From the NCBI RefSeq assembly GCF_003369915.1, contig NC_046675.1:8990001-9054000 (forward strand): 64,000 nt of DNA. Direction: 5' to 3'. Both the position numbers and the translations under genes were made by a program. A model generated the notes under the pieces. The model did no database searches and was not told where the DNA came from. It saw nothing but the letters and a program-made list of their open reading frames with translations. This DNA is from Drosophila miranda. Lineage: Eukaryota; Arthropoda; Insecta; Diptera; Drosophilidae. Positions 1-13,034 of this stretch are shown here, in pieces. Positions within the stretch are counted from its first letter, which is position 1; each line of letters opens with the position of its first letter.

Positions 1-1846
<1,846 letters not shown>

Positions 1847-3298
1847 ATGGTGCGGATAACGTGGCGTGGCAACTCCACGCAGGAGCTGCTGTAAGTCGCA
1901 TCTTCTTGCTGGAGGAACCGTTTGTAATTGTTTTGTTATTGTTTTAGTTCGTCGTGTCGGCTGCGTTGGTCCTACATGAAGCACTGCTGGCACTCGCTCA
2001 CCTTCAATGCCCATATGAACAGCTCCTATGCCTCGGATGTGTGCATGACACCCATCTTTTGGGTTGTGGACAACTACACCCACTGCCTGGGACCGGTACA
2101 CATGATAGAACCATATACTGCTAACCATTATGCTCATGCTGAATCCTCTTTCAGTTCTTTGTGATCGGAGTAGCTTGTCTGACCACTGCCGTCGTCAGCA
2201 TTGCCTATTGGATTGGGTTCCCCTTTTGGTTGGCCAAGGGCCAGTTGGCCTTGGCATTTGTTCTAATCGTCGGCAATTGGCTGCTCTTGAATGTCATATT
2301 CCACTATGTGATGGCTGTGATCACACCGCCAGGCTATCCGCCTGAGGGTGTATTGCTGGTGGAGGCAGTCACCATGTGTGGCAAGTGTGTGACTCCCAAA
2401 CCGCCACGGACCCATCATTGTTCGGTGTGCAATCGTTGTGTGCTGAAAATGGATCACCACTGCCGTACGTATATCAACTTTCAACCAACCCCCTGATCGC
2501 TTGAGTGTGTTCTTTCCACATAGCCTGGCTAAACAATTGTGTGGGTTATGGAAATCATCGCTACTTCTTCCTCTATATGTTTTACACCACGTTGGGTTGC
2601 CTATTTCTCATTTTGTTCGGCCTGGAGATTGGGTACAAGTACCTTTGGCTTGATCACGGGGAAAATTGGACAGAGCTCGAGCCCCTAGTGGGGCAGCCAG
2701 TGAAGTTTAACCTCAGTGGACACATTATTCCAGTGGTAATTCCATTAAAGAATCGCAGAGTGAATATTTAATGTTTTATCTATAATCTTTTTATCCATAT
2801 GCCCTTGTAGACACATCCCCATGAGTACGATGAGTTTGATCTGCCACCAGCCGTACACAATCTGCCCACGCCTGTTCTGGACACAGATGCCCCATCGCCT
2901 GGCCGCCGAAAGGCCCTGTGGTTCATGGCCTTCACCAATGTGGCCGTGGTGATAGCCTTGGGCACTCTGTGCGCCTGGCATGCGAAATTAATCACCCGCG
3001 GCGAGACAAGCGTGGAGTCGCACATCAACGAGGCTGAACGCAAACGCTTCCTCAAAGAGCAACGCATTTACATAAATCCGTACAATTTCGGAGCCAAAAA
3101 GAACTGGAAAATATTCCTGGGCCTTGTGCGTGGCAGGTGAGAGTCTTAGTCCCTGCGGCTACGGACTGATTTTTCATTGAGTCTACTTGCAGATCCTTTT
3201 GGCGCACAGTTCTGTTGCCCTCGTGGCACAAGCCCGAGGGCAATGGCCTCAGCTTTCACACTGTCCACGATGCCTCCTTCGTGGATGAGTGGCCGTAG
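1847..3298 (+). CDS. DHHC palmitoyltransferase, ZDHHC16 type
   Basis: Six exons: 1847..1890, 1948..2095, 2155..2464, 2524..2735, 2811..3136, 3193..3298; 381 aa. Protein S-acyltransferase of ER/Golgi membranes. Four hydrophobic segments are at about 65-90, 97-122, 186-208 and 274-297. The Cys-rich domain at 139-188 starts [15 protein letters not shown] and carries the catalytic DHHC at 164-167, followed by [15 protein letters not shown]. The N-terminal block [19 protein letters not shown] identifies the ZDHHC16 (Aph2) subgroup, in D. melanogaster probably CG5880. The start was chosen because it opens the only frame that joins in phase to exon 2, and it lies just downstream of the shared promoter. 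One intron splits the DHHC-proximal codons at 2464/2524. Substrates cannot be read from the sequence. Confidence 0.92.
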
Positions 3299-3665
3299 TG
3301 TCCTTAGGGACTTTTGTGATGTCAAAAAACAGTCAATTTAGTGGCATTCCTGCTCTTAAGTGCAATGTCAGTATGCAAATAATTGTGTTCCGTCTTCAGC
3401 GCGTAGTCTAGTGTATTAATAATTGATATTCCAAAGTTTCCATAAATATAGTAGATAACTTAAGTGATAGATTATCTTTGTTTCCATAACGACTAAGAGC
3501 ACAAACGCTTCACTTGCACAGCTGTTTACAATAAATGACGAAATCTAATCAACAAAATAACCTGTTGTCGTTGCCCCTGGCAGCCTCTGTGCGCCGGTAT
3601 GGCAACTTGTTGCCAGGACAAGGGTTTTGTCAATAACTTTACAGACGAGAACCACAAACAGGAAG
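3299..3665. other. Spacer: 3' UTR of ZDHHC16 gene and promoter of CFAP58-like gene A
   Basis: The spacer is 367 bp with no coding potential. An AATAAA is at 3530-3535 on the + strand, and a weaker ATAAATA is near 3443. The upstream transcript probably ends here. No clear core-promoter motif was seen for the next gene. Confidence 0.45.
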
Positions 3666-6616
3666 ATGTCGAAGGGTTCGGGCTCTGAAGATGAGCCGCT
3701 GGTGCCAGATGATTTCGATGATGATTTTTACCGAGAACTGGGCGAAAAGATACCAGAGGTGAGGTGTCAATGTCTTCCAAGCCAGAAATTCAATCTAATG
3801 TCTTTTTAATCTGCAGGCCACCAAAGCATTGCGACAAAAGGACACTCCCAATAATGCGGACAATGTGCAACGGCTGCTCATCTGCGGCACCCGGTACAAG
3901 AACGATCTCCGCATGGAGCGGGATCGCGCCCAGGAGCTGCAAAAGACGATCGAGACTCTCGAAGGGCGTTTGGAGAATGCCGCTCGTGTGAGTAAGCTGG
4001 ACATGGCCACCATTGAAGAGCTGCGTGGGGTTATAGGTGAGTGCATCAAGTGTAGCCACAGAAGAACTTTCTACTTACATATATCTCTTTTTCAGAGGGT
4101 GCTTGGAAGCAGAAGGATGCCGCTCAGATACGGGAACAGTCCGCACAGGATGAGGTGCTGAGTCTGCGCGAGAAACTGGACGAATCCGAGCAAATGGTGG
4201 CCCATCTGAATGAGAAGCGTCTGGCCATGAGCAAGCGCGACGATGGCAAGGAACGGGAGCGTCTCACCGCCGAGATAAACGAGCTGAACAAGCGCCTCCA
4301 GATGCAGCGGTCCTGCACAGCCGAGCTGGATAGCACCATAGAGGGACTGGAAGCCAAGAACAAGGAATTGGTGAAGCTATTGGATGTGAGTGGACTCTAG
4401 GGAGGTTTTTTTCCGGCCTCAGAATCTATTCTTCGTTTAGGAAACCTCTACCGATGCCTGCAATCTGAAGCGAAAGAGCGATGCTCTGACCAAAGAGCTG
4501 GCCACCATGAAGAGCGATGAGACCAAGTACCAGGAACAAATCTCCCACATGAAGTCCGCCAACGAGCACCTAACCAAAGTCAAAGTCCGTCAGAATCTGC
4601 AGATTCTGTCGCTGAAGACAAACCTCGAGCACTTGAATACACAGCACAATGCGACGAGCAACAAGCTGGCAAAGCTTACCGTAGACCTGGAGTACACTGT
4701 CCAGGAGCGGGACAAGAACAAGCGAGCCCTGAACCAGCGCATTAACCTGCTAAAGGTGCGGGAGGACGAGCTGATCAAAGTGCGGCAGGAAAATGGAAAG
4801 CTGGCCAAGTCCCAGGAAACCATTGCCCGGAAATACGCAGGCCTGGACGAGTCCAAGCGTGAGGTGGAAGAAGAGAACATACGCCTCAAGTAAGTGGCAG
4901 GATTTTCAAAATGCATCTAACACACCCTACTGCTACTGCTACACAGAACACAGTTGGGAACCCAGGACAAGGAACTGGAGTCGATGCGTCGGGTAGTCCA
5001 TCACTTTGAGAAGCACAACGAGAATCTCACCAAGGAGCGGGATGTTTTGCGCAGGGACCTGCAGGCGGAGCATCAACAGCTGGAGCAGATCACCGCCCAG
5101 CATCAGGAGTCACAGCACGAGGTGCGTGCCCTAACGGACACCATCACCACCATGGACATCAGGCTGAAGAAGCTCAACGAGGACGCCAACAAGTTGAAGA
5201 AGGAGAAGACCAAGAAGCTGGATGAAATCCAACACTGGATTGATAAGCTGGATGCCTTTCAGAGTAAATGTTGTCCCAATCTGTCCTGATTTGCTTCTAA
5301 GACATGCTTCCCCTCTATTCAGACGAAATGCGGTTGAAGGAGAACTACGAGATCGAACTAAAGCGCACTATTAGCGATCTGGAGGCCAGGTGTTCCAAGT
5401 TTCAGCAGCAGCACGACGTCTTGGCCAACGAGCGGCAGAGTCTGCAGCGGAATCTCCAGCTGGCCGACGATGATCGACAGAAACTGCGCGACCAGCTGGT
5501 CAATCTGCAGTCGCACATCGAGAAGCTAAAGGGAAAGATCTCCTATCGGGATGGGGAGCTGAACAAGCTGCAGCTGCAGATCGATCGCATGGAGAAGGAG
5601 CGCCGACTGCTGCGGAACGAGGTGCGACAGGCGCAGCTGGGGCAGCAGCACACGAAGGCCGAGCTGCTGGACAAGCGGAAGGAGAACGATCGCCATGCCA
5701 AGTCACTGCAGGAGGACGAGCAGCGATTGTCGCGCCTGCGCAAGGATGTGGACAACCTGATGAACGAGAAGAATGCCATTAGTGCGGCACTGACCAAGCG
5801 CAACGAGGAGTACGATCGACTGAAGCACACGCTGGAAAACCTGCAGACGGTCTACGACCAGGCGGAGCGTCAGTGCAGCCAGTGCCAGGACGATATGCGG
5901 CTGATGGGCGTGGAGATCAAGAATTTACGCACCGAACGCGATGTGCTGCGTGCCGATCGCGAGAGTGCAGCCGACTTGCGGCAGGAGCTTCTGCAAATGC
6001 ATCGCATGCTTAATCAGGAGCGCATCAAGGCTCGCGCCCTGCAGGACGAAATGGTCACGCCGATGAATGTGCACCGCTGGCGTCTGCTCAGCGGCAAGGA
6101 TCCCGAGAAAATGGATCTGCTCGAACGCATTCGGATCCTGCGCAAGCAGCTACTCTCCCAAAACGTGGCCGCCCTGGAGCATGAGCGGGCCCTCAACGAG
6201 GCCCAGCAGCTGTATGCGGCCCTGAAAGAGTTTATGCTGAAGCTGCCCAGCCACAAGGTGCGAGCGGAGTTGAACAGCGTCAAGGTGGGTGGGAAACTCC
6301 ACTTGAATCTATCCATAATCCATTAAATCTTTCCTTTCAGGCCACGCTATCCGCCAAGGAGCGTAAGCTGAGGGTTCTCAAAGCAGAGCTGAGTGTCAAG
6401 GAGGCGGACGAGAAGTCCAATGTCGTGAAGCTGGAGGAAATGCGCCTCAATCTGGCGATGACCAAGACACAGTTGCTGGAGGAGAAGAAACGCAAGCAAA
6501 AGCTGCTGGAAGAACGCCAGATCCTAGAGCAAATGCAGGCCCATTGCTACTCGGCGCCCCCACAGCTGCCACGAACACTGGGAGCGGGCTTTAAGATGGT
6601 CACCACCTTGCTTTAA
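3666..6616 (+). CDS. CFAP58-like coiled-coil protein, copy A
   Basis: Seven exons: 3666..3758, 3817..4036, 4096..4385, 4441..4889, 4947..5263, 5323..6284, 6341..6616; 868 aa. After a short acidic N-terminus (MSKGSGSEDEP) almost the whole chain is heptad-rich coiled coil full of Glu, Lys, Gln and Leu. Near residue 700 it carries TPMNVHRWRLLSGKDPEK followed by LLERIRILRKQLL, the signature also found in CFAP58/CCDC147 axonemal proteins. In that family the protein is needed for flagella and sperm tails. The neighbour on the other strand is a paralog with the matching HRW block. The two probably correspond to CG5882 and CG6059 of D. melanogaster, by memory of the region. An AATAAA sits at 6657-6662, so the 3' UTR is only about 60 nt. 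Confidence 0.88.
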
Positions 6617-6662
6617 TCACGAGTTACGAGCTGGAGCCGGCTGGAGCAGCACACACAATAAA
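6612..6662. terminator. Overlapping convergent polyadenylation signals
   Basis: The + strand gene has AATAAA at 6657-6662, four bases before the stop codon of the - strand gene (6666-6668). On the - strand the only nearby signal is ATTAAA at 6617-6612, which overlaps the stop codon of the + strand gene (6614-6616). If both signals are used, the two mRNAs overlap tail to tail by roughly 80-100 nt. The hexamers are seen; their use is inferred. Confidence 0.5.
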
Positions 6663-6665
6663 ACC

Positions 6666-9520
6666 TCAGCTGCCATCGACACTCAGTTTTCTTTTCTTGC
6701 AGTCGCCATAGGCGGAAACGGAGGATTTCTCGGCGTAGTACTGCTCCGTGTACTTCTCCAGGCAGCGCTTGTGGACGGTTTCAAGATTTGCTTGGCTCTG
6801 GCCCTCTTGCTTCATTTTGGTCTGGCACTCCTTGATGAGACAGTCGCGGCTCTTCAGATCGATCTCGTTGATTATCAGCTCGGCCTTGATGACCCGCAAC
6901 TGGTTTCTCTGCTGACGATTGATGCGCTGCTGGGTGCAGAGCTTCTCCCGGACACTGGGATCCGGCATGTGCTTGATGCGCGCCTTGAAGGTCTCGAACA
7001 ATCGCTCCGAATCTTGCAGCTTGTTGGCCATATTCAGGCGTTCCACACTGAGGCGCATGTTGCGCTTGAGCAGGGCCTGGATCTTGCGTATGAGCTCGTA
7101 GCGTCGGGGCTCCTTGCCGAGTATCACGCGCCAGCGATGAATGTGCAAGGGACTGGCCATCTCCGATGTGAAGGCAGAGATACGTACGCGCTCCTGCATG
7201 AGCTGTCGCTCCAGCCGCACCACATCCTGACGCATGGCCGCCCTGTTGCCCACCTCCCGCTGCATGCACTGGTGGGACATTCGCAAGTTCACAATCTCCA
7301 TTTTGAGCAGGCGAATGTCCTCCAGCCGCTGATTGTACTGCGACGTGCCCCTATCGATGGCCGACTGCATGATGGACTCCTTCTCGCGCAGCAGCCGCAC
7401 CTCGTCGTTGCGCCTCACCATCTGCAGGCCCACCAGGCTCTTCTCCTTGTTCACCTCGTCCAGGGAGCAGGAGATTTGCTTGAAGCGCTTCTCGTCCTCG
7501 TCTATCGTGTGCTGTGCCTGCTCGAATCGGATCTTCATTTCGTGCAGATCGACGCGCGTGTTGCTCAGCAGCCGGTCTTTCCCGTGGATCTCGTTCTGCT
7601 TCTGCTTGACGGTGCTCTTCAGCTGATCGATCTGATTACTCAGCGAGGAGATCTCCTTCTCGTTCGAGGCCACCGTGCCAGTTAGCTGGTTGATCTGGTG
7701 CGTCAGCCGCGTCACAGAGGCCTGCAGTATCTGTCGATCGCGCGAGCACAGGTCCATCGTTTTGAGCAGCATCACTCGTTCCGAGTGGGCGATCTCCATT
7801 TGCTTCTTGGCATTCATGTAATCCTGATGCTTGCGCTGCAGCTCTTCTTGGATAAACTCCAGTCGCTCGGTCTTTATCTGCAGCGTCTCTACGAAAGGAG
7901 GTTTTAATGGGTTCCTAAGATCCCAGAAGTCACTTAAATGCCTCACCTTCTATGCCCTCGATCTTCTTGTGCGCTTCATTGATCTCCACGGCCAGCTCTC
8001 GCTTCTCCCGGGTAATCCTCTGCACCGTCAGTTCCTTCTCGTCCAGCTTCTTGTTGGCCCGCAAGAGGTCGACATTCACATCCTGAAGTTGAGATCGAAT
8101 AGAGGCCATTCCATGACGTAGTCCGGCGACCACATCATTAATGCGAACAATCTCCAGTTGTAGCTTGCCCCGGGCGCGGTTAATGTCGTCCTTCTGCTGG
8201 GTAATCTCATCCAGCTTGGCCATCGTTATTGATTGCTTCTTCTCCATGGCTTTGATCTCGTTGCTGGCAACAGAGTGAGGAAGGGAGGATCATTAGGGTG
8301 GTATCCACCCTGGAAGAGGAGACTTACTCTTTAACTATGATCTGATCATTCAAGTCGGAGTTCTTTTTGACAAGCTGAATGAAGCGACGTTCCAGCAGCA
8401 CGGCATCGTCGGTTTTCTTTTTCAGATCGCGATCAACGTTGCGCCGATAGGCCTCCAGCTCTTCATTGTCCCGGCGAAGGGCATTGTTCATGTCCTCCGA
8501 TAGCTTGAGGTTCATCACCAGACGGTTCTTCTCCTCCTGCTTGTGGTGGAATGTCCTGCTCACCGTATAGTTCTCGCGGGAGAGACGTTCATTGGTCAAC
8601 TTGAGCCTGTCGTTCATGGCCATCACTTCGGACTTTTCCTTTTCGATGTACTTTAATATATGCAGGGTCTGCAGGGCTGCATCCAGTTCCTTCTGCATTG
8701 ACATAATTCTCTCCTCGTATACCTCGCAGTCCTTGCGATGCTTGGATATAACCTTGAAGCTGTCGGACTCCAATATCTTGAGGCGAAACTGCTGGCCAGC
8801 GATGGTCTCGCGCAGCGACTGGATCACCGAGTCCAGAGTTTCGGAGTAAATGCGATTCAGTTCCAAACGTTTCTGATAATCCTTCAATTCACCTGCCACA
8901 CGGTCGCGTTCTCTGTAGACCATGCCACGGATGCGGGTCTCCTTCCTGAAAATCGCACAAGGAGAATCCTTAGAAAGGACACTCTTCTTGGATATTTTTC
9001 AGTTAACCTACTGACTGAGACGATTCTCCTGGGCCTCGGCCCTTGTGAGACGTGGTGCGCCTTGAACGAGCGTCGATAGTTGATCCTGCATGAGGGCCTC
9101 CCGATGCTTCACTGCGTCCGTGGTCCGCCAGGAGTCGGCCAGGGCCTCACGCAGCTTCTCCATCATCGCCTCCGATATGGCCGTTGTCCGCAGGGCCAGG
9201 TCCAGCTTCTCGTCTGCCATCACCACCTTCACGTGCATGGCCACGCCGTTTTCCACCTCACTGACATAGCGGGAATGGATCCTCGCCAGAATATCCACAT
9301 ATCGTTTGACCTTGGACGCCACGGAGTTTTGCCGCGCCGACAGGTGCTGCACAAGCTGATAGGATGTGGCAAAGAATTCCTCGTCTAAATCTTCAATGAG
9401 ATCGAGCTGCGCGACCTCCAGTTTGTCCGGAAACAGCTCTTCCAATGGCACCTCTGGCTCTTCCGGGACGACGACTTTGGTAGACCGGGTTTTGGAAGCA
9501 TTGCGCTTTCGGGCGGACAT
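6666..9520 (-). CDS. CFAP58-like coiled-coil protein, copy B
   Basis: Four exons on the minus strand: 9520..9012, 8945..8328, 8263..7947, 7888..6666; 888 aa. The start MSARKRNASKTRSTK is basic; an acidic stretch and then continuous coiled coil follow to near the C-terminus (KKRKLSVDGS). Near residue 735 it has ASPLHIHRWRVILGKEPRR and IRKIQALLKRN, aligned with TPMNVHRWR in copy A. The two genes are therefore old paralogs in inverted orientation with different intron numbers (three here, six in copy A). The expected role is in the axoneme or sperm flagellum, by family. The splice phases 2, 2 and 1 all join in frame. The call is structural; functional division between the copies is unknown. Confidence 0.87.
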
Positions 9521-11434
9521 TTCTCGGCAATGAACGGGGTGGAAACAAAATCAAAGAAATGGACGAATTGAATGCACAAAAGGTGCAAACGCAACGAAAG
9601 AGTGTGGGTGGGGTGTGTGTGTGTAAGAAGGGAAAAATAAGCTCCCCTTGCAATTGAAACGAATAGTGTAATGAATGAATTCAAACTAAATCAATACCAA
9701 CTACATGATTCTGATGTATTCAGAGAGGTCTACTAGACCTCTTCAGGGATGTTTCCCTGTTTAGCGATTATCCTTTTAGCCCAAGATAATTATTTGTAAG
9801 TCCAGAAAGATGATGACCTGAAATCCTGAGAGATAATTCTTGGCTTGTACAACTTTTGAAGACTCTCATCTACTAGATTCCCAAATATTATTACAATCGA
9901 TGTTGATAGTCAGAATGCAGAAAATGGATTTCCAGCGTGACTGATTCTCACGCCTCACACTCTTTTTTTCTCTCTCTCTTCCAGTGTGACTTAGCTTAGC
10001 TTTCCACTCATTCTATCCAACGCTGTCTCTTTGCCAGTGAGACTTGTACTTGTACGTGACAGACTACTGCTCTAACCTCACAATATGTTAGGTTAGGTTA
10101 GGTAACCCTCACCTAACCTTACAATATGTATCCCCAATAATATCGTTTGGTTTATGGCAATGGGTATTCCATTCCTGAAGATCTTATAGATCTAAAACAG
10201 CGGTGGGCACGCTTCGAGTTAAGCCTCGTCCTGTAAACAACATGTATATTGTTTTTGTATGTAGTATTCTTACAATGAAAACTGCTCACAAGTTAGAAGC
10301 ATAGATGTGATCCACAACACAATAAAAACGCTTTTTCTTTTTTGATTTTATTTAAGCATAAAATTGCATATATTTCTTAAACAGAGATGTTTACAGATTA
10401 TTTCGTTTTGTTACACTTTTTTTGTTGTTTTGTTTTATACAAGTTTGGATCAGAAAATATATATATATTGTATTGTATATATGTATCTTTAGTGGTACTG
10501 GATACTGGATACTCGGTTACTATTTATTGTTTTGAAATACTTTTGAAATTTAAGGACTCCATATTCCGATTACACACAGATACAGATTACGGATTACACG
10601 ACAACCATACAATATGCCATCGAAAGTCAAGAAAGAGGTGAACGAACGAACGAACTAACGCGTTTTACAAATAAAATAATTAATACATACGAAAATTACG
10701 ATAAATCACAAAAAATGTTTCGCAAATTTTTGCTACAATTAACGGCTACTATCATCGCGTGATCATCCTATATATACTTCATCGAATCAATGCTAGAAAA
10801 ATATACACTTATACGATATACGATATATATATTTATATATTTGTCCCGATATATATCGTAGGACCTTGGCTAGTGACAAAAAGATTTGCAATGTTTTAAA
10901 GCTAGAGCTAGGTGCTCCCGTAAGCCCTCAATAAACAGAAACAGCAACAGAAAAGTAAAGACTAACAAAAAACGAATACGTATTCTTCGATCTTCTATTG
11001 AAATGCTGGCCACGACCAAACTTATAGCTGGCGCCATCTGTTGACAAGTCTGAATTGATATGAACCCAATTAAATATATATATACGCATATACTCGTATA
11101 GTCTTATATTTTAGACAGAAAATCGAAGCATTACCCGCTCAGTGGTTGGTCATTGTTTTTGAAGATAAAAACAAATATATATATACATAATTCATTGATT
11201 ATGTATAGTCATTTATATATAGTATATATATCTGATCGATCTATTTATGCAAGCTCTCGCTTTGTGCATGGATTTAGGTTTAGGATTACGTATCAAATAA
11301 AGAAAACAATTTTTGAAGAACAATTGCGTTTCACAGTTTGCTTTTCCATCTTCTCGCCCTCGTCCTCGCCGTCGTCCGCTCGCGTCACTTATTTTTTGGT
11401 CATCAGCTGCGCCGCAAAGCGCCAATGGCCGGTC
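9521..11434. other. Spacer with probable Lst2 3' UTR and CFAP58-like B promoter
   Basis: The 1.9 kb spacer is AT-rich and has no supported gene. Possible - strand polyadenylation hexamers (TTTATT on +) are at 10523-10528 and 10347-10352, giving Lst2 a 3' UTR of about 0.9-1.1 kb. A CT-rich run is at 9961-9980, a short GT run at 9611-9624, and three TTAGG units lie near 10086. Several ATAT runs lie between 10800 and 11230. Confidence 0.4.
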
Positions 11435-12976
11435 CTAAGAGGCGGTCGCCGTCTGCACTCGTCCAGCCTGGCTCTGCATTTGAACGCCAACATTGACGCT
11501 GACGCTTGTGGTGGTGGTGGAGGAGGAGCGGACCTGGACCTCGCGCACATAGCACTCGCGACAGACGCGCACTGCCTTCGTGAGGCCGTATTTGGGCAGT
11601 GGGGCGGTCGCATTCGAGCAGACACCGCAAAAAACGCCGCCACAGTTGCGACAGTGATGACGGCGCCGGAAGGCAGTGAAGGGCGTCTGGCAGGACATGC
11701 AACGTGGCGCCTTGCCATCGGGTATCCAGGCTGGCGGCGCAAGTGTTGCCGCGGCTGTTGCTGTCGATGTGGACGAAGGCATTTGCGTTTCGTTGTTGCT
11801 CTGCAGGCGGCGACGGCTGCTGCCGTTTCGTGTGCTCACGGGGGAATTCTGTTCGGAGCTGGAACTGGTCGATGAGGCGCTGGAGGGGGTATTGCTGCCC
11901 ACGGAATTGTTGCGCTGACGCTGCAGTTGCACCTGCACTTGATGCTGGTGCTGCTGCTGCTGGTGCTCCTGCTGCTGTTGCATCTCCTGCTCCTGCTGGT
12001 GCACAGGCGCTGGCACGCTCCTGGCAATAGTTTCCTGATCACCCAGACTTCGACTGCGCGTCACATGGTTGCGAGTCGTGGGGGAACTGCTGCTGGTGTT
12101 GCTGCTGCTCGGATTATCAATGGTGTTGTTGCGCTGCATTGTGGCGCCGGCAGAGTGACGGGAGCCAGCGCTGAACACATTGTCCAGCTCTGGATTAACC
12201 TCCTCGGCTGAGTAAATGCTTTGATTGGAGCCGGCGCTCTCCTGTATCACATCGTTTTCGGAGGCACGGAACTCGAACAGCTCCGACTCCTTTGTCTTTT
12301 CCGGTATCTCGATCTGCTCCTCCTCCACGGACGACATATTCATGAGAAACACGCTGCGCAATATCTGCCGCAAGTCGGAGGCAAAGTTCGTCTGCAGCTG
12401 ATCGGCAACGCCAGCAATGCACACGAATAGACGATGCAGTAGATTTTCGGTGCTCCTGGGAAACAGAGATTTAAGGGTTATTGGAGAAATTCCATTACAA
12501 AGCAAATAAAACTCACTTGAACTTGAGGCGGGCCGTGGTGTTGCGCATCGCAATCGATACATCGTCGGAGAGCGAGGATGCGGCACTAGTGTCGCCACTG
12601 GCCAGGCCCTGCTCCTGCTGTTCCACCTCCACGGTGGCCTCCATGCTGCATCGCTTACGTCCGCTGCGTGTCAGACGATGTGGATGCGGTTGATGATGGT
12701 GTGGCTGGTGTTGCAGCTGTTGCTGGTGCGTCGAGTGATGGTGATGATGGTGGTGGCGATGATGATGGCGATGACTGTGACTGTGACTGTGACTATGCCG
12801 TTGGCGGCTGCTCTGGAGGGTCTGCTGTTCCTGCTGCTGCTGCTGTTCCTGTTCCTCTGTCGATTTGATTGTCTCTCCTTGGTCTCTGTGTGGTTCGCTG
12901 TCATCGCTGCTGGCTATACGCAGCCGCTGCAATGCAGCGCTCGTACTGGGCTCCTCCTCGTCCTCCTTTCTGTGAC

Positions 12977-13034
<58 letters not shown>

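Noticed and set aside
6771-7685. 304-aa plus frame opposite CFAP58-like B
   Set aside because: Leu/His-rich antisense shadow of a coiled-coil gene, a common artefact of Glu/Lys/Gln codon bias.
10081-10130. Three TTAGG units, the ancestral insect telomere repeat, with a partial inverted partner
   Set aside because: Only three units, in euchromatic non-coding DNA; Drosophila telomeres do not use this repeat. Chance or small microsatellite.
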